Shown one piece after another: positions 41,458 through 50,807 of a stretch of DNA of 64,000 nt (position 1 is its first letter; each line of letters begins with the position of its first letter). Both the position numbers and the translations under genes were made by a program. The DNA is from Psychromonas sp. CD1. GTDB lineage: Bacteria; Pseudomonadota; Gammaproteobacteria; Enterobacterales; Psychromonadaceae. A model generated the notes under the pieces. The model ran no database searches. It was given only the letters and a program-made list of their open reading frames with translations, and had not been told where the DNA came from. The DNA lies in the NCBI RefSeq assembly GCF_002239585.1, contig NZ_NDFH01000002.1:206615-270614 (forward strand), read 5' to 3'.

Positions 41458-43020
41458 TTATGTATATGCATTTAACACTTTTTCAGAAACTTCTGTCGGG
41501 CGCCAAGGATCTCCTGTTTTATCTAACCAAGGCATTAACTCTTCTGCAATTAATTTTTTAATTAGATCGCGACTCTCCTCCGCAATATTTTCCATTTGAT
41601 ACGGATCTTTTTTATTATCATGTAAAACAAAACTAAGAGGCTTTCCTATTTTACGATCAATAACCAAAGTATATCTATCCGTACGTATTCCTCTGCGTCC
41701 ATAGGATTGTGCACCGTATGGCATAAAGGTATAAAATTGTGAAGAGGGATGTATATCTCCTTGCATTCCTCGCACAGTCTTCGCAAAATTAATTCCCTCA
41801 ACCGTATCTGGTATTAAATCTTCCATCCCCATTAACCCTAATATAGTGGGGTAAATATCTGGCGCTGAAAATAAAATATCACTGCTTCCTGCACTTAATG
41901 TACCTGGCCATCTAAAAATCATCGGAATACGCATTGCTTCTTCATAATGCACATTTTTAGTTGGATTACCGTTAGAGCCCATACAACAACCATGATCAGA
42001 GAAAAACAGAACTAAAGTATCTTCCGTTAATTTTAGACTATCCAATTCATCAATAATACGCCCAAATTGCTCATCAACACCGTATATCATTGCCATATAT
42101 TCTTTGAAATATTCTGGCCCGTACCCTTCACCATATTCTTTATCCCACTGAACATTCGGCCGAGTATTTAGACTTTTCGATGTTATGCCTTTATATTTGT
42201 CCAAATATTTTTTAGGTATTTGATCATAAGGAGAGTGTGGTGGATTCATTGAAACGACGAGACTAAACGGCTTATTGCTATCTCTATATTTACCGTTTTC
42301 ATTACGTAAATATTTAATAGCGATGTCCGCTTCATGCTCAGGACTCCATTGATTAATATGTAACGGTTTATCCCTTGGTGTTTCATTTGTCCAATACATT
42401 GGATGCAAATGATGATCATGAGTTCCATATGAATACCAAAAATCAAAACCATGACGACGCTCAGGAGGAGTCCAGTCATTCCAATAACGCCCTTCCATTG
42501 GATTATTATAACTGGGAACAAAAGGTACTTTAGGCAAATCTAAATGCCATTTCCCTATATACCCTAAACTATATCCTTGCCCCTTTAATATATCTGACCA
42601 TGTTAATGCATTTTGTTTTAGCTCAATACCAAAATCACTGCCTGCAAACATACCCGGGGTAGAGGCATGACTATTACCTTGAATACCATTCCGATATGGA
42701 TATTGCCCCGTCATTAACATACCTCGGAAAGGGGTACACAATGGATAATTAGAAACAGCTTGTTTAAATGTGACACCTTGCTGAGCAAATTTATTAATGT
42801 TGGGAGTATGTGAGGGATCTTGCTTCATAAACCCTAGCGCCTGTGCACGCATTTCATCAGGAAAAACAATTAATAAATTAGGTTTTTTGTCGCCATTGTC
42901 AGAAGCTTGTTGATCACTATTCTTCATCGATGACATAACGCAGCCCGCATTTAAGCCCGTCGCTGCCACAGCGCTAGTTGCCAACATTCCCTTAAGTAAG
43001 CCCCTACGAGTGATGGACAT
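41458..43020 (-). CDS. Tat-exported arylsulfatase-type sulfatase
   Basis: This is a type I sulfatase, hydrolysing sulfate esters of sulfated polysaccharides or similar substrates; the actual substrate is unknown. Of 520 residues, the N-terminus has a twin-arginine motif (TRRGLLK, residues 4-10) and a possible lipid-attachment cysteine C27 with a poor lipobox. The formylglycine motif is C95-T-P-F-R99, the cysteine type needing a maturase that is not in this window. Metal and substrate segments include VFPDEMR, GKWHLD and FFSDHG. AGGAG precedes the ATG. It is the only intact gene in the accessory region, flanked by remnants, and is probably acquired. Confidence 0.92.
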   Translation of the reverse strand: MSITRRGLLKGMLATSAVAATGLNAGCVMSSMKNSDQQASDNGDKKPNLLIVFPDEMRAQALGFMKQDPSHTPNINKFAQQGVTFKQAVSNYPLCTPFRGMLMTGQYPYRNGIQGNSHASTPGMFAGSDFGIELKQNALTWSDILKGQGYSLGYIGKWHLDLPKVPFVPSYNNPMEGRYWNDWTPPERRHGFDFWYSYGTHDHHLHPMYWTNETPRDKPLHINQWSPEHEADIAIKYLRNENGKYRDSNKPFSLVVSMNPPHSPYDQIPKKYLDKYKGITSKSLNTRPNVQWDKEYGEGYGPEYFKEYMAMIYGVDEQFGRIIDELDSLKLTEDTLVLFFSDHGCCMGSNGNPTKNVHYEEAMRIPMIFRWPGTLSAGSSDILFSAPDIYPTILGLMGMEDLIPDTVEGINFAKTVRGMQGDIHPSSQFYTFMPYGAQSYGRRGIRTDRYTLVIDRKIGKPLSFVLHDNKKDPYQMENIAEESRDLIKKLIAEELMPWLDKTGDPWRPTEVSEKVLNAYT

Positions 43021-43876
43021 AAATTTCTCCTAAATAGATATAAAAGTAAAATAAAAATCAGTCACCAGCAAAATAAGCATAGTAACCAAAAACAAATATT
43101 CAATTAATCAAATAATAGAAAATAAAAACAACTAAATGAATTCCAAATTTAAGTATTTCCCTCTAAAAGAGCATGAACTTTTATGAGCACTCCAATATAA
43201 AAAAGGTATAGATACATCGCTGACACCCCATATAAAGAATAGTGACACAATAAACAGCTTAAATAATCTATGCATCCAAATAACTTCAACCGCGATAATT
43301 CCAACGTAATTAAAACATTTTGCATACTGATACCATTGTGCTACGACAAAAATCATTGACTTCACATCTGATATTTTGTCGACATGTGAGTACCAAAATA
43401 TGACTTATTAATAGTGACAGTTTTAAACGGTTATGATGCTTAATTGATACATTCTGAGGGGGTGTTTGAATTTTATTTATAAACTGCTTATAAATAAGGT
43501 ATAAGCACATTTACGCGGGCCTGAATTACATTTAACAATATAAGCAAAAAATTAGGCCATCAATAATACATGGCACAATATATGCCAATATTCGATGCGT
43601 ATTAATAAGAGAACAATCATAGTTACCATTATGCCAAAGAGCCAACATTTAAAAACGATTCTCATTTTAAAGGATGCCTATTAGACTTATTTTCGACTCT
43701 AAATTATTTTCGACTCTAAACAAAGGTTAATTTATCACAGAATGCACTGACAAAAAAATAGCACTCCGTTAGATTTAAATCTACAAGCAAAGCGAGTTAT
43801 CAATGAACAAAAAACGTTATGCTTAACAACCGACATCCGTAAAGGGAAACGAGTGAGGACACTATATCCCTCCGCC
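43021..43876. other. Non-coding region between sulfatase and ispB
   Basis: About 850 bases with only short spurious frames that resemble nothing I know. It contains a perfect tandem duplication of 17 bases at 43687-43720. Probably degraded intergenic or insertion DNA. Confidence 0.4.
43687..43720. repeat. Perfect 17-bp tandem duplication
   Basis: TTATTTTCGACTCTAAA occurs at 43687-43703 and again at 43704-43720 with no mismatch and no gap. It lies in a non-coding part of the accessory region. Confidence 0.9.
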
Positions 43877-44848
43877 TTATGTTTTACGATTTGCGGCCAA
43901 GTGAGCTAAGCTTATTAGCGCATCTTTATATTGATTATCAGGTAGTATTGCAATGGCCTTAATCGCTTTATCCGCTTCTTCTTGTGCGCGCGACCTGACG
44001 TACTCCAAAGCACGTGTTGCAACCAATGCTTGCATAATAAGACTAAAATATTGCATCCCATCCGCTTTTTCTATCGCATCAGTAATCAATGCACGTTGCT
44101 CTTTATTTCCTTTTTGCATTGCATAAATAAGAGGTAATGTCGGCTTACCCTGCGCCAAATCATCCCCACTATTTTTGCCCATTTCTTCGGCATTTGAACA
44201 ATAGTCCATCACATCATCAGTGAGTTGAAATGCAGTGCCTAAATACTTACCATAATTTAACAAGGCCATTTCTATTTCGGGAGATTGCTCCGTTAATATC
44301 GCGACTAATTGAGTGGTTGCTTCAAAGAGTTTTGCTGTTTTACAATAAATAATATCCATATATATTTTTTCAGTAATGTTTACATCATTACAATTCATAA
44401 GTTGTAATACTTCACCTTCTGCAATAACATTTGTTGCACTCGACAATATCTCCATGACTTGTAAATTCTTTAATTCACTCATCATTTGAAAAGAACGTGT
44501 ATATAAAAAGTCACCCACTAATACACTCGCAGCATTCCCAAAGAGCGCATTTGCCGTTTTTTTACCACGACGTAAATCTGATTCATCAACAACATCATCA
44601 TGTAATAATGTTGCGGTATGTACAAATTCGATAATAGTCGCTAATTTTGTTATTTTATCATTGTGGACGCTAAGAGTTTTGGCTGCTAATATGGCTATCA
44701 ATGGACGAATACGTTTTCCGCCACTATGCACGATATAAAACCCCAGTTGCTTAATAAGTATGACATCAGAGGTTAATTGCTTGTTGATTAATACGTTTAC
44801 TTGAGTCATTTCTGCATTTGAGATTTTCTGGATCTGTTTTATATCCAT
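43877..44848 (-). CDS. ispB: Octaprenyl diphosphate synthase
   Basis: IspB elongates farnesyl diphosphate to the C40 side chain of ubiquinone and menaquinone. I take the ATG at 44848 (323 residues, the E. coli length), since MDIKQIQKISNAEM matches the family start; an ATG 42 bases earlier would add 14 residues. Both aspartate-rich motifs are present: LLHDDVVDES (D84, D85, D88) and QLTDDVMDY (D211, D212, D215). ispB is normally directly divergent from rplU; here 2.6 kb of decayed DNA separates them. Confidence 0.96.
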   Translation of the reverse strand: MDIKQIQKISNAEMTQVNVLINKQLTSDVILIKQLGFYIVHSGGKRIRPLIAILAAKTLSVHNDKITKLATIIEFVHTATLLHDDVVDESDLRRGKKTANALFGNAASVLVGDFLYTRSFQMMSELKNLQVMEILSSATNVIAEGEVLQLMNCNDVNITEKIYMDIIYCKTAKLFEATTQLVAILTEQSPEIEMALLNYGKYLGTAFQLTDDVMDYCSNAEEMGKNSGDDLAQGKPTLPLIYAMQKGNKEQRALITDAIEKADGMQYFSLIMQALVATRALEYVRSRAQEEADKAIKAIAILPDNQYKDALISLAHLAANRKT

Positions 44849-45065
44849 ATTTATTATGATTCCCACGTTCATACTTTTAAAGACAGCCATTATTGCTTGT
44901 TACGTATTTTTTCTCAACTCAATATTATAAAATGTTTTTACAATGATCCTCCTCTATTTTGTCCTATAAATAAGGTCATATTCTGTTTCTGATTTAAGCT
45001 TGCCTTTATCATGCGACACTTCATCGACAATGGGTGAAATATAACCAATGTTAATACAAACATTC

Positions 45066-45090
45066 AAAGCACCCTATGTTACGGTGCTTT
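45066..45090 (-). terminator. Hairpin after the OmpA-family pseudogene
   Basis: An 8-bp stem AAAGCACC/GGTGCTTT (45066-45073 with 45083-45090) lies about a dozen bases beyond the stop of the OmpA-family remnant on the minus strand. The U-tract is weak. Confidence 0.45.
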
Positions 45091-45101
45091 CGACAAAAAA
45101 A

Positions 45102-46120
45102 TCACTGTTCACTCTGCGATATTGCCTTGATTTCCACTTTAAAAACAATGTCTGCACGTCGGTTATTAGCCCGCCCAGCCTTAGTAGTATTATTCTCTAT
45201 GGGGATGCTTATCCTAAGCCAGACACAGACATACGTGACATTATTACACCTTTGGCTACTAAATAATTCTCGATAGCTTGTGCTCTTTTTTCAGATAAGC
45301 GCATATTGTATTTTTCCGAACCAGCGTTATCTGAATAACCCTTGATAATAATTATTCTGGGCTGGTGCTCATTAATAAATTCATTTAAATCATCTTACGT
45401 TTTAAAGTCGCCGAATCAAAAACAAACAACACCTGCGAATCTAGATATACACTTTTCACGGGTAACGGGTTGCGTTGCAGCCTTTACCGTTTGAATCTTA
45501 TTTTGTCCAAAATGATAAGTTAAACCAAGAGAAGTAAAGTACATATCAGCTTTGCTAATATTACTATCACCGATACCATCAATAAGCTGATATTCAGCGC
45601 GTACTGACCAGCGGGTTGATAATGCATAATCAACCCCTACGGCAACGAGACCATTCCAACCATTACTCGATTGTTCGCCATAAGTCGATGACTCTTTATC
45701 AATATTTTGATAAGCAGCACCTAGTCGAGTATAAACAGACCAGTTTTTAGATAATCCATACGTAAACATCGCAGAAACTTCAGCTCCTTTTATATCAACA
45801 CTGGCATTATTCCCTCTATTTGACGAAGAGAAATCACCATTATCCGTTAAGCCACCTTCCAATGAAAACCAAGGATTAAATTGATAGCCACCATATAATC
45901 CGTATCCCAGGCTGGTACTATCACAATCCAGAACACCTTCATTACATGCATCTTTTAAATAATTGGAACCAACTCTCGCTCCTAAATAAAAGTGACGGTT
46001 ATCTTGTCTCGAATATGTTGATTGTACAGCGTCTTGCTCTGCAGCAAGAACAGGCACCAAGAAGTTGGTCGATACCAATGTGGCTAAACTGAGCAACCAA
46101 GTAGAAGTCCGAAATGTCAT
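45102..46120 (-). pseudogene. OmpA-family porin, frameshifted
   Basis: An outer-membrane protein of the OmpA type. The first 225 codons are intact: signal peptide ending near VLAAEQ and an eight-stranded barrel (FYLGARVGSNYLK, GLYGGYQFNPWFSLEGG, LGLTYHFGQNK). The frame then breaks near 45455 (an A lost from an A-run) and stops at 45416. The peptidoglycan-binding OmpA-C domain is still readable with shifts: VYLDSQVLFVFDSATLKRK, a second shift, then IIIIKGYSDNAGSEKYNMRL and AQAIENYLVAKG, a nonsense TAA after SGLG, and a third shift before NRRADIVFKVEI. The accumulation of lesions indicates true decay rather than a single sequence error. Confidence 0.85.
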
Positions 46121-46172
46121 ATTATATTCCTAATTTATATCAACAGTTTTAGTAGAATATCTATGCCTTCAT

Positions 46173-46223
46173 ATATAGGTATTCTTATTACATTCAATAA
46201 TGTCATCATTAGAATACCTATAT
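46173..46223. repeat. 13-bp inverted repeat upstream of the OmpA remnant
   Basis: ATATAGGTATTCT at 46173-46185 is perfectly complementary to AGAATACCTATAT at 46211-46223, with a 25-base loop. It lies 53 bases upstream of the OmpA-family start, so it may be an operator or a leader hairpin. There is no U-tract. Confidence 0.6.
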
Positions 46224-46282
46224 TTAATGTCTCTATAAAAGGCTAAATATTTCCATTTTAGGTTAAATATTGCTTTGTGATC

Positions 46283-46513
46283 TTAATTTTTAAGCGCTGC
46301 AAAAGCAAAACGCGTCGAAAAAACTTTATTTATATTGGTTAAATACTTAGAAACGAGACTGCTATCGCCACCCTTAGGAGTATCCCCCCAAGTAATAACA
46401 ACACCATCTCCTCGAAGTGCCGCAAAAGCACGATCATTAGCATAAATTACTTGTATGTTTTTTAAATTGTCAGCGACTGCACTACTGTCACCCCCGTTAA
46501 GGGGATCGCCCCA
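46283..46513 (-). pseudogene. C-terminal fragment of a WGD-repeat surface protein
   Basis: The minus strand reads about 77 residues with no start codon: WGDPLNGGDSSAVADNLKNI, VIYANDRAFAALRGDGVVIT, WGDTPKGGDSSLVSKYL, ending VFSTRFAFAALKN and a TAA at 46283. Two copies of a unit (WGD...GGDSS...V...L..I......AFAAL) are visible, a RCC1-like repeat that occurs in long adhesin-like proteins of marine gammaproteobacteria. To the right the frame is lost. It appears to be the last repeats of a deleted large gene. Confidence 0.7.
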
Positions 46514-47411
46514 ATGTTATTTTTCGCATTTATGCCTCTTATTATAGATTTAACAATAGAAAAGCCATAAAAATCTCACTCTAGCTAGCTGAATATTATT
46601 ATCCATTGAAGACAATAAAGAGTTGCAACTCAAAGCCATCATAGATGGTCTATTTACAACGGAAAACAAATTGTTAATTTGTAAATAAAAAATAAACCTA
46701 TAGTTATCATTTGTTTTTTTGAGATATCAAAGAATTTTTTATCAACAGGAAATAATCTTAATTAATAGATAAAACAATATATTGCTAGTATAGGATAATA
46801 TAAAAAACATGGTTGAAATCAAAAAAAATAAGCGTTTTTAGATTTGAAATTAGAGGGTAAGTTCTGTAAATGTGACCGAGGATGCTTTTTATTTTGCATG
46901 TTCGAGATATGTCATTGATGAAAATGGCATCGTTTAATCAGTTATTATCATGATTCAATTAGGTGTTGTAAATTTAATGGCTAGATTTTTATCATTATGG
47001 ACTATCTAAAGCATAAACTCAGCCTTATTTTGATGTGGATATAGTCGATTTTGAGTCGCTTATTAACGCTCTTTTTTATGCCGTTATTTCCCATATGGTC
47101 ACACCTGTAAAAGAGTGTTAATGTTTAAAAGTAAGTGCAGATAAAAATAATTATAACGGTAGAGTAATGCATACATTTCATCTTTTAACTGCAGATTTTT
47201 CATTCGGCAAGATGTTATTTAGTTCCACACTAAAGTGTGCTTTTTACGTTGCCAGTTTTATTACCTGTTAAGGGTGGTTTGTTCCATATATAGGCGAATG
47301 GTTTAACTGCGCGTTTTATGTGCCATTATTTTAAGGGATTGGCGCAATGGTAATGAATATAATAAACGCACTTTTAGATCAAATGTTATTGTTTTATTTT
47401 GCTTAAATACA
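46514..47411. other. Non-coding region upstream of rplU
   Basis: About 900 very AT-rich bases with no gene I can support. No transposase, tRNA or repeat was recognised. Near the right end the rplU promoter begins. Confidence 0.4.
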
Positions 47412-47440
47412 TTGCCAAACGTGTTTTTTTGCCGTAGAAT
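47412..47440 (+). promoter_or_regulatory. rplU-rpmA promoter
   Basis: A -35 TTGCCA (47412-47417) and a -10 TAGAAT (47435-47440) are separated by exactly 17 bases. The predicted start near 47447 gives a leader of about 78 nt before rplU. Confidence 0.7.
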
Positions 47441-47524
47441 CCGCCACCATTGAGATTAATAAGTGTGCTCTCGTTGCTAACCTAGAAAGTAAAGAGCTCG
47501 AGATGCCTGAACGGAGTAATAAAC

Positions 47525-47836
47525 ATGTACGCTGTTATCCAGAGTGGTGGCAAGCAACACCGTGTTGCTGTAGAACAAACTCTTCGTTTGGAAAAACTAG
47601 ATGTAGAAGCGGGAGCAATAGTTGAATTTGATAAAGTTCTTCTTATCGCAAGCGAAGATGACATCAAAGTTGGTGTTCCATACGTTGAAGGAAGTAAAGT
47701 AACTGCTGAAGTAGTTGCACACGGTCGTGGTAAAAAAGTTAAAATCGTTAAATTCCGCCGTCGTAAGCATTCACGTAAACAAGCGGGACACCGCCAATGG
47801 TTTACTGAAGTTAAAATCGTTGCGATTAACGCGTAA
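47525..47836 (+). CDS. rplU: 50S ribosomal protein L21
   Basis: L21 binds 23S rRNA near L20. The 103 residues begin [20 protein letters not shown], the L21 signature, and end with [21 protein letters not shown] precedes the ATG. The rplU-rpmA-obgE order is the standard one. Confidence 0.98.
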   Translation: MYAVIQSGGKQHRVAVEQTLRLEKLDVEAGAIVEFDKVLLIASEDDIKVGVPYVEGSKVTAEVVAHGRGKKVKIVKFRRRKHSRKQAGHRQWFTEVKIVAINA

Positions 47837-47852
47837 TTAGGAGTTATTAAAA

Positions 47853-48110
47853 ATGGCACATAAAAAAGCTGGTGGTAGTACTAATAACGGTCGTGATTCA
47901 GAAAGTAAACGCTTAGGTGTTAAACGTTTTGGTGGCGAATCAGTTTTAGCTGGTAATATTCTTGTACGTCAACGTGGTACTAAATTCCACGCGGGTACAA
48001 ATGTTGGTCTTGGTAAAGATCATACACTATTCGCTAAAGCGACTGGTACTGTTAAATTCGAGAAGAAAGGCAAGCCTTTACGTTCATTCGTAAGCATTGT
48101 TGCTGAATAA
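47853..48110 (+). CDS. rpmA: 50S ribosomal protein L27
   Basis: L27 has an N-terminal tail that reaches the peptidyl transferase centre. The 85 residues begin [20 protein letters not shown], typical of the unprocessed gammaproteobacterial form, with no cleavable N-terminal extension. It follows rplU by 16 bases with TAGGAG as ribosome site and is followed by a terminator. Confidence 0.98.
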   Translation: MAHKKAGGSTNNGRDSESKRLGVKRFGGESVLAGNILVRQRGTKFHAGTNVGLGKDHTLFAKATGTVKFEKKGKPLRSFVSIVAE

Positions 48111-48136
48111 GTAATTTCAACTCCGAATTATAAAAG

Positions 48137-48161
48137 CCTCGCAGATGCGGGGTTTTTTTTT
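48137..48161 (+). terminator. Terminator after rpmA
   Basis: CCTCGC/GCGGGG stem (48137-48142 with 48147-48152) with an AGAT loop is followed by nine T. It lies 26 bases after the rpmA stop and separates rpmA from obgE. Confidence 0.88.
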
Positions 48162-48165
48162 GTAT

Positions 48166-48225
48166 TTATTTCTATTTTTGTGTTAGACACAATTAAATCG
48201 TGTCAAAAATAGAAATAAGTATAAT
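48166..48225 (+). promoter_or_regulatory. Long inverted repeat adjoining a -10 element before obgE
   Basis: TTATTTCTATTTTTG at 48166-48180 is perfectly complementary to 48204-48218 (15 bp), with a 23-base loop holding an inner GACAC/GTGTC pair. TATAAT follows at 48220-48225. A promoter for obgE at this point would have its -35 region inside the right arm and loop, although no good -35 match is seen. The repeat may be an operator or simply a leader structure. Confidence 0.45.
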
Positions 48226-48340
48226 AGTGATTAATGCTAAAGGTTTAAATATTAAAACCTAAGTATAAATGTAAGTAATAAATATGGATTCAGACTGGTT
48301 ATCATTGGGTATGGCTCATGTATATCAGTGCTGGAAATAG

Positions 48341-49528
<1,188 letters not shown>

Positions 49529-49558
49529 TCTTTAATATCATCATTATATTTTAAAATA

Positions 49559-49596
49559 AGCCCGCATTTGATAGTATCAAAAGTGGGCTTTTTTAA
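49559..49596 (+). terminator. Terminator after obgE
   Basis: AGCCC paired with GGGCT closes a long, slightly imperfect stem around 49559-49590, followed by six T. It lies about 30 bases after the obgE stop. Confidence 0.8.
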
Positions 49597-49612
49597 ATAA
49601 AGGAATAAATCT

Positions 49613-50689
49613 GTGATTGAAGAAACTGAGTTATATTTACAACAATTATTGATTTCTCTTAATATTGGAAATTGGATCCTTAATATTGCATTGGTCTTTA
49701 TTATTGCATTTTTACTTTTGATCTCATGGGGTATGTTTTCTAAAAAAACAGAAAAGATTATTGAACGGACAGTTAATTATTGGGATAAAATCGCATGGTT
49801 TGCGATTCATAGACCAATTAATTGGTTGCTAATCTTAATGGGGGTCTCGATGACCTTGCGTATTTTAGCTGATAAATTAAAAATTAGTCTGGCTACATAT
49901 TTTCCGACAGTACAACAAATAGTTATTTTATTTTTGATTTTTTGGGCTTTTTGGCGTTTAGTTAAAAAAGCTGAAAGTACTTTTGTTGCGATTGAAAATA
50001 AAGATACAACGACTGTTGTTGCTATGGCTAAATTAGGAAAATTATCAATTTGGGTTATTCTAACTTTAGCTATTATTCAAACATTAGGTGTCAGTATTTC
50101 TGGTTTACTTGCTTTTGGTGGTATGGGAGGAATTGTTGTCGGTATGGCAGGTAAGGATTTGTTGTCGAATCTATTCGGTGCTCTTATGATCTATCTAGAC
50201 AAACCCTTTCGTGTTGGTGATTGGATCCGTAGTCCAGATAAATCGATAGAAGGTACAGTAGAAGATATTGGTTGGCGTGTTACTCGAATTAGAACCTTTG
50301 ATAAACGTCCTTTATATGTGCCAAATAGTTTATTCACTCAAATTGTTGTTGAGAACCCATCTCGAATGAGTAACCGTCGCATAAAAGAAACATTTGGATT
50401 GCGCTATTGCGATATAAATGTGATTGAGAATATCATTAAAAATGTGCGAGATATGCTAGAAAAACATCCTGAAATTGATAATCGACAAACGATTATTGTT
50501 AACTTTGATCTTTTTAATCATAGTTCTTTGGATTTCTTTATTTATACCTTTACGAAAACAACTAATTGGGTTCGTTTTCACGAAATAAAACAAGATATAT
50601 TATTGAAAATAGCAGATATAGTCGCTCAGAATAATGCTGAATTTGCATTACCATCACGGCAATTATATTTTGATGATTCTGTTAATTAA
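49613..50689 (+). CDS. MscS-family mechanosensitive channel, YnaI-like
   Basis: Small-conductance mechanosensitive channels release solutes under membrane tension. The 358 residues have about four to five membrane helices in the first 180, and the pore-lining TM3 reads GLLAFGGMGGIVVGMAGKDLL. The beta domain has PFRVGDWIRSPDKSIEGTVE and RPLYVPNSLF, close to E. coli YnaI. The start is a GTG preceded by AAAGGA, about 15 bases after the obgE terminator. The C-terminal alpha/beta domain is complete. Confidence 0.9.
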   Translation: MIEETELYLQQLLISLNIGNWILNIALVFIIAFLLLISWGMFSKKTEKIIERTVNYWDKIAWFAIHRPINWLLILMGVSMTLRILADKLKISLATYFPTVQQIVILFLIFWAFWRLVKKAESTFVAIENKDTTTVVAMAKLGKLSIWVILTLAIIQTLGVSISGLLAFGGMGGIVVGMAGKDLLSNLFGALMIYLDKPFRVGDWIRSPDKSIEGTVEDIGWRVTRIRTFDKRPLYVPNSLFTQIVVENPSRMSNRRIKETFGLRYCDINVIENIIKNVRDMLEKHPEIDNRQTIIVNFDLFNHSSLDFFIYTFTKTTNWVRFHEIKQDILLKIADIVAQNNAEFALPSRQLYFDDSVN

Positions 50690-50807
50690 CACAGGAAATG
50701 GCATATTAGATGGATATAGTATGCCAATATTCAGCCCAATGGTTCGTCTTTATATTTAAGTTAATATCGCTGCATCATGGGTAATATACACGTATTTATT
50801 TATTTAT

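Noticed and set aside
41324..41599. Plus-strand open frame overlapping the sulfatase 3' end
   Set aside because: It is mostly antisense to the conserved sulfatase and has no motif.
43132..43510. Two overlapping minus-strand frames after the sulfatase start
   Set aside because: No ribosome sites, no motif and odd composition; one ends in NDFCRST, which looked like a transposase piece but is too short to support.
45048..45276. Two plus-strand open frames of 66-72 codons
   Set aside because: They are antisense to the readable OmpA C-terminal domain and have no family resemblance.
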